A stretch of DNA of 64,000 nt from Phlegmacium glaucopus (taxonomy: Eukaryota; Basidiomycota; Agaricomycetes; Agaricales; Cortinariaceae), in contig MU130626.1 in the NCBI GenBank assembly GCA_015039465.1, positions 214,147 through 278,146 on the forward strand, read 5' to 3'. This document shows positions 58,683 to 64,000 of the stretch, piece by piece (position 1 is the stretch's first letter; each line of letters starts with the position of its first letter). Under the pieces are notes generated by a model. It made no database searches. It was not told the DNA's origin and saw only the letters and a program-made list of their open reading frames with translations. The translations under genes and the position numbers were made by a program.

Positions 58683-61130
58683 TTTGAGGAAAGGATTATG
58701 GTGGAGCCACTGCGTCGTGGAGATACAAGAGGCGAAGAACAAATATCAAATCTGTTACCTCATTATGGCAGTGTTGGACCTAAGGGCCTAAGGCTTGAGG
58801 GAAAAAAGATTGCCGTTAACCGCTTGAAATCCAACACTGCATGATGAAACTCGACCGGTTTGACTGATAGAACAGATGTAAATTATGTAGATACTTTTTT
58901 TTGATCAACTTGAAGCTAGTGGGATCGTTGTGGGATGTGGTATGGTGGCCCAGAGTGACTTTGTCTTCCAAAGAGAGAAGCGTGAGAGCCTCAAGCGTCA
59001 ACGGCTGTTCCGCAAGACAATCTGGATGCGACGGGTGGCCAGTTGAGAAGCGAGTTACGAAGATTACGGTGGTCAATCAAAGCCAGCGGCTTGATGACCT
59101 ACTGCGTGTGCACGGTCGGAACACCTAAGGAACGCGCGAAGAAAAAACGTCTATAGGCTATGGGGCCCATATCATGTTAGCGGGGTGCAGGTGTGCAGGA
59201 AGACGAGACGCCGAAAGACAAGCGACGGTATTGAATATTGAACCAAGTATGGTACACGGCTGGTACAGAAAGTAGCGTGGGAACAAATAGTGCCACCTGC
59301 TTTCATTTGACAGTCGACATGAAATAATTGCAACAAGCTCTGGACATTCGCAATTTGAATGAAATACGAAAATGAACAGAGATATCGTCAGTTCCATCTG
59401 CATATTGTCTCTCGAATATTTACTTTACCCCCCTTTGTTTAACAGAGTCCTAATGCCACACAGTTGAAATTGTGAGGAAATAGTTTTACGAACGATTGTA
59501 CTAGATGGCTGAAGCCATTGTCAAGCAAGTCATTTACTTGTACTGGACAACCACGTAGGCTCACTCGTGTCAAGTACTTTTGTGAGACCCATGACCATTA
59601 TTTGCAGCTCCAGCCGTATTCCTTAAATGGACCTTCAACCAAGGACAAGGAAACTGTCCAGCGACGTATTTATCCAAATTCTTCGTCGCCCATTTCTTCG
59701 ACGTGTCTATCTCACTTTCTAGCGCCTTCCAAAATACCCATCAACAACGGGGTGGTAAATTGAGGTTGGATTCCACTTTGTTAGCCAATGACGAGAACTA
59801 TATTACTACCCACTGCCGACTTCGACATCAACATTCCCAACACCACATCAACGTTCATTCTATCAGACCTTGCCCTTCTCCCATCCTGGCGAGCACTATA
59901 ATGAACCACCTAGGAGTAATGAAAAATGAATACCGTTTAGTATGCGATATCAAAACCAATGGAGCCATACCGGCTGGTACCTGGCCTCAGTCGTTCTCCG
60001 TCTTTTTCGTCTCTCTCAACCAACCTCCACTTTATGTTGTTACTGATGGGAGCCGAAAATGTTGTGGGCCAACGGTACCTCTGTTAGACACTTGTATTTG
60101 ATGATTTTCGGTAAGTCACTATTTACTATCAAAGTCAAGAACATTGTCATTGACGGTCGCTGGCAAGTTCAGATTCCACCACTGCAACTCCTCGTATCGG
60201 CAATGATATCTATCGCAGTGGCATCGAAACGGCATAATCTTGCAAGGTAGAAGTGGAGAGAGAGGCCACCGCATATGACAATGTCGACCAAGATCAGCCA
60301 TTGACAGCATCGGTCCTGTTGTATCACGCAGAGTGACTTGAACCCGTGGCAAGAGCAAACTTGTAAGTTGCAAGGCACCTTAACAACCTCATGTCGAGCG
60401 AAAGATCAGAAATTTTTGTCAAGTACTTTGCTTCAAATGACAGTTTAATGACGTGTCCATCTAATAATAGCTTCTAATAGCCGCGAACAATCGATTGCGT
60501 CATCGATTTATTGATTGGAGTTTTTCAAATTTCACAGGAGACAAAACTGTTTTGTATTTAAAGATTCGTGTGGTGGTTTGGTAAGCGGTAGTAAGATTGC
60601 AGCACGACTGAAACGACTACGACTCTCGTACTCGTCTCGTTTCTGTTTGTCCGTTTCTACGACTCGGAAGCATTACCACCAACGACAGCCTCCACACTTG
60701 GTGGGCATCCGTCGTGGCAATGCTTTAATGCCGCATTTCGGGTTCTCACCTAATGACATTCAATTAATTTGTCCTGCGGCCCTCTAGCCAAACTTGCGAG
60801 AGTCACCCAGTCATCGGCTTCTGCTCTGTGTTGACCTATTTCTGCGATCTTGAGAGATGGCTTAGACCTATGACCGCTCCCTCCATGAGGTGACGGCTCC
60901 GACATGGCTAATCTGTTCTTACAAGTGCATGACATAAATATTTCTCAAGCGCCAGTATGTATCTCACGACAATTGTTCCACAAACACTCAGCCTTGACAG
61001 GCGGCTGACATGTCGTGGAACCCTACTCCAATCCTTCAAATGGCACCAATCGGGTGTTGCAAACCTTCCCTCCGCTTATGTCATGACAATTCTTGAACAA
61101 ATCGCGTGTGTTTATTACATTCTGGGCTCG
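58683..61130. other. intergenic; first 1.2 kb duplicated from the copy A upstream flank
   Basis: 58740-59890 matches 33380-34950. After that, small frames (for example 59703-60101) have no recognised domain. No gene is supported. Confidence 0.5.
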
Positions 61131-61136
61131 TATAAA
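61131..61136 (+). promoter_or_regulatory. TATA box of the glycosidase gene
   Basis: TATAAA lies 53 bp upstream of the ATG at 61189, in an otherwise suitable position for a core promoter. Confidence 0.5.
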
Positions 61137-61188
61137 GAAGGGGCGCTCAGGACCCAGTGTTTTTCTGACCAGTGACTTGATTTTTAAA

Positions 61189-62558
61189 ATGTGGTATAAC
61201 GTCTTGCCCATCACCTGCTCACTCTTAATTTTCACTACCTGTTCACACTTAATTTTCACAGTTAGTGCTGCTGCGTCCTCGAACGCGTTGCCTTCCGATT
61301 CCTCAAATCCGACCCCCTTTTCACCAGGTTTCGATATCGGAGCCGTCATATCTCTCGCCAAGTCCTTACCTTCTCACTCTTGGGAATTTGGCACCGCATC
61401 CGAAGCGCTGTTGGAATTGTATGACCCTCACCATGCTGTCTTTGGCGCCAACCCTTTCCCAGTCCCCACCATTCCCCCAAGTCAGTCAGTCTCCCTTAAT
61501 TACGCCCAACAAAAAATCGTGATTGGACCTGGTGCAAATGGTCTTAACAACGGTAATGGAGCGGTGGGCGATCCTGCAAGCTTGGGTGTCAGTGCCGTTT
61601 TGCTAGGCAAGACAGACAACAAGTACTTCGATGCCGCCAAAGGGGAGATTGAATACATCCTTGGACAAGCTCCGCGATGGTGGAATGGAGCTATCTCGCA
61701 TCGCGCTCAATACGCCGAGCTATGGTAGGTGTTCATCTATGGGATGAAAATCGACATTCAATATCGACCTGATGATTTCATTATACTAGGGCAGATTTCA
61801 TCTATATGGCACCCCCATTTCTTGCTTATTATGGGGCTGCAACAAACAACGCGTCCGTCTTACGAGAATCTGTAGAACAATGCCGTTTATACCGACAGGT
61901 ATTACTCGCCAACACGACTTCTGGTCCATATACTCCCCCTGTCAGCCACCCAGACGTAGCCTCTGGTCTTTGGGTACACATAGTTGGTCCAGTCAGCGCT
62001 GACCCGGGAATTTGGTCAACAGGAAACGCGTGGGCTGCAGCTGGTATGACGCGTGTCCTGGCCACTGTTCTCAAAGCTCCTTCGCACCTCTACCAAGATC
62101 AACCAACTTCGGCGAGCGACCTAGCAGTCAGCTGGAAAAACCAAGCAGTTAATGATCTAACCACCTTTATCTGCGAAATATTGGAGGCAGCGATGCTTAT
62201 GCCAATGGATGATGGGCTATTACTTAATTACCTAGACGACACCCAGTGGTTCGGGGAGACATCCGGAACCGCATTACTAGCGAGTGTCGCATATCGCTTG
62301 AGTGTACTTGCACCTTCCCTGCATATTGAACCAGCAGTCGTCGACAACTACGTTCAATGGGCCGAAGATATCCGGTCTGTTTTTGGACAGGGACATATAA
62401 CTTCGAATGGAACAGCAACGCCTGCTGTAAACCCATTGGGATGGGGTGATAAAAAGCCGTGGACGGCTGGAAGTCCAGAAGGTCAAAACTTTGTAGTGAT
62501 GATGTACGCCGCTTGGAGAGACTGCGTCGTCGCGAAAGTGAAAGGATGCAATGCTTGA
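61189..62558 (+). CDS. secreted six-hairpin glycosidase, GH88/GH105-type
   Basis: Predicted extracellular (alpha/alpha)6-barrel enzyme related to unsaturated rhamnogalacturonyl or glucuronyl hydrolases, which act on oligosaccharides left by polysaccharide lyases. The ATG at 61189 gives a hydrophobic secretion signal (MWYNVLPITCSLLIFTTCS, then a segment ending VSAAASS). One intron (61725-61789) splits the W codon of AELWADFIYMAPPF; the Asp of WADF aligns with the catalytic Asp region of YteR-type enzymes. Other landmarks: GPANGLNNGNGAV-like SVGD loop, RWWNGAISHRAQYAE, WVHIVGPVSADPGIWSTGNAWAAAGM, YLDDTQWFGETSGTALLASVAYR, ATPAVNPLGWGDKKPW, and GSPEGQNFVVMMYAAWRDC. Total about 434 residues, complete. 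An upstream in-frame Met extension (61093) is less likely because it would bury the signal peptide. Confidence 0.86.
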
Positions 62559-64000
62559 TGTGGAAGGGAGCCGGAAGTTTTTTTTGTTTTGGTAATATAA
62601 TGCCGGAATGGCGCTTATTTTTAACAGGTCTCGACACTTTTTTTTTTTTTTCTTCCCAGTTTTCTGGCTAACCATATGTAATTGTTATGTGCTATACTAG
62701 TTATTTATCTATTCCTGGTCAGGCTCCTAAAAACCAGCCTCTCGTATCACTCGTAAAGGGAATTAATGGATGGAAAAGTAAACAAACATACCACGGTCGA
62801 TAGGCTGGGCGAACTAACTTTGTATTCGGTGGTCGGTGGTTCTCGGGCAATACTTCGACACCTATCTTTAACACATTTCGACTTGTACTTTCTTTTTTTT
62901 CTTCCTAGTTGGTGGGCTAATTATACGTAGCTGTGCTATATTAGTGCCCCTAGGTCTACCGGATAAAACCCCATCTTTGTATATAAGTATTATCTGTTTC
63001 GGCTTGAAAACCTCTTGGAGTTGTATGTAGTACGCCTTATTTTTATTTAAGTTATTATGTATACCGAGTGGATATCATCAACTCGGTAAAAATATGGTTG
63101 TAATCCGAAGGTCTACCGCCGGTTCTGAGCAAGCCCTTGCTCCGGACATCCTCCAAAGGTGAATGTGGAGACCCATCTGCCAAACATTCTCCGTCGAATA
63201 AACCCTAGGTCACATTTTATACTCACGAGAACATCGGCGTATACACTCAGTGTTAGTTTCAGGTTAGCGACTACAGTACAAATGTTTTTTTGTCGTGTTT
63301 CGATACGACATTTTTTTAGTTTTGTAATATTCGGTTATAAATAAATGAAGCAAAATTTCATGGGAGCAGAGGGGAGATAGTCGCGGGGGGCTTATTTCCT
63401 CTACCTCCCTGGTCCTGGGCCTTCATGGCATTACAATTCCTCAAAAGCTTCAAGAAGGGCTAGGGACTGAGGGCCCGCAGACACTAAAATTGGATCCTAC
63501 TATTCTACTTCAAGCGAAAAGGGAGTTAGGATGTGTCTGAAAGAGATTTTAAAACCATACGCAACTTTTTCGAGGTAGGAACACAGTGAGCGAGCCAGTT
63601 TTGAAGCCATCAGAAATTGGTCTGGTACCACAGTGTTGTTCAGCTTGCAAAAAAAGAATTACTTTTACCAGATGTATAAGAACAACGGGATTTTTTTTAG
63701 TGATATTGTCAAAAAGTAGCGGTGACTAAGAAAGTACCATCACACCTTATTGCATAGAAGGTTGTCACGAGACCTATGCACTATGAGAAAGTCAAAGAAT
63801 CGCAACTGCTAACAGATTTTTCTATGTTGCGAATAGTACGAAGTCCTTGCAGGTATCTGTTGAGGCATCTGTCAAGAAGCTACCTAACTGCCTCGATCTC
63901 CATTGGTGGGATTAAGATACATGTGCGGAAGAGGTTAGGCGTGCGCTCCATATACTCTTGTCCTCGGTAAGCTAATTTTCTTCCATCGACCCAGGAGTCT
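62559..64000. other. intergenic, no supported gene
   Basis: Contains an oligo-T run (62638-62651) shortly after the glycosidase stop, AT-rich sequence and short frames without recognisable motifs (for example 63776-63970). Confidence 0.5.

Noticed and set aside
1..64000. CRISPR array or bacterial operon features
   Set aside because: No regularly spaced short direct repeats with unique spacers; splicing and gene families are fungal.

Overview
This window looks like part of a TE-rich Agaricomycete (mushroom-forming basidiomycete) genome. Its genes are cut by many 45-70 bp GT-AG introns. It carries two NACHT-WD40 (NLR-type) genes with basidiomycete-style architecture, a DUF6534-type membrane protein gene, an NCS1 permease family and a secreted six-hairpin glycosidase. 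I do not name a species. All gene models below were spliced by hand and the reading phase was checked across every junction quoted.

Layout. (1) 1-11 kb: no host gene. It holds low-complexity and tandem repeats, a ~100-bp-arm inverted repeat, and stacked short LTR-like elements that can be peeled apart by their 5-bp target-site duplications (TSDs). (2) 11.0-15.7 kb (-): NLR1, NACHT plus 14 WD40 repeats. (3) 16.6-17.3 kb (+): remnant of an integrase-core-like gene. (4) 17.5-19.9 kb (+): complete glutamate decarboxylase, convergent with (5) 20.1-22.8 kb (-): complete MFS transporter. (6) 24.2-27.3 kb: a divergent pair, a coiled-coil protein with an RWHPDKF J-like tail and an unrecognised 258-aa protein. 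(7) 28.1-29.6 kb (-): DUF6534-type protein. (8) 31.4-38.4 kb (-): two NCS1 (purine-cytosine permease-type) paralogues; a third lies at 56.7-58.7 kb. (9) 39.1-44.6 kb (+): NLR2, C2-like N-terminus, NACHT and 14 WD40 repeats. (10) 45-56.3 kb: second TE field with LTR-like elements, hAT-like TIR elements, a LINE 3' end and a 783-bp N gap. (11) 61.2-62.6 kb (+): secreted GH88/GH105-type glycosidase. The rest is intergenic.

The most notable points are: a TIR element copy that has captured an intron-containing GMC-oxidoreductase gene fragment at a precisely definable empty site; two NLRs whose WD40 arrays both have 14 highly similar repeats varying at few positions; an apparent CpG-depletion boundary that falls inside NLR1; a recent triplication of NCS1 permease loci with their flanks; and three multi-level nests of elements whose insertion order can be read from TSDs. 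The TE families F1-F4 are names used only in this annotation.
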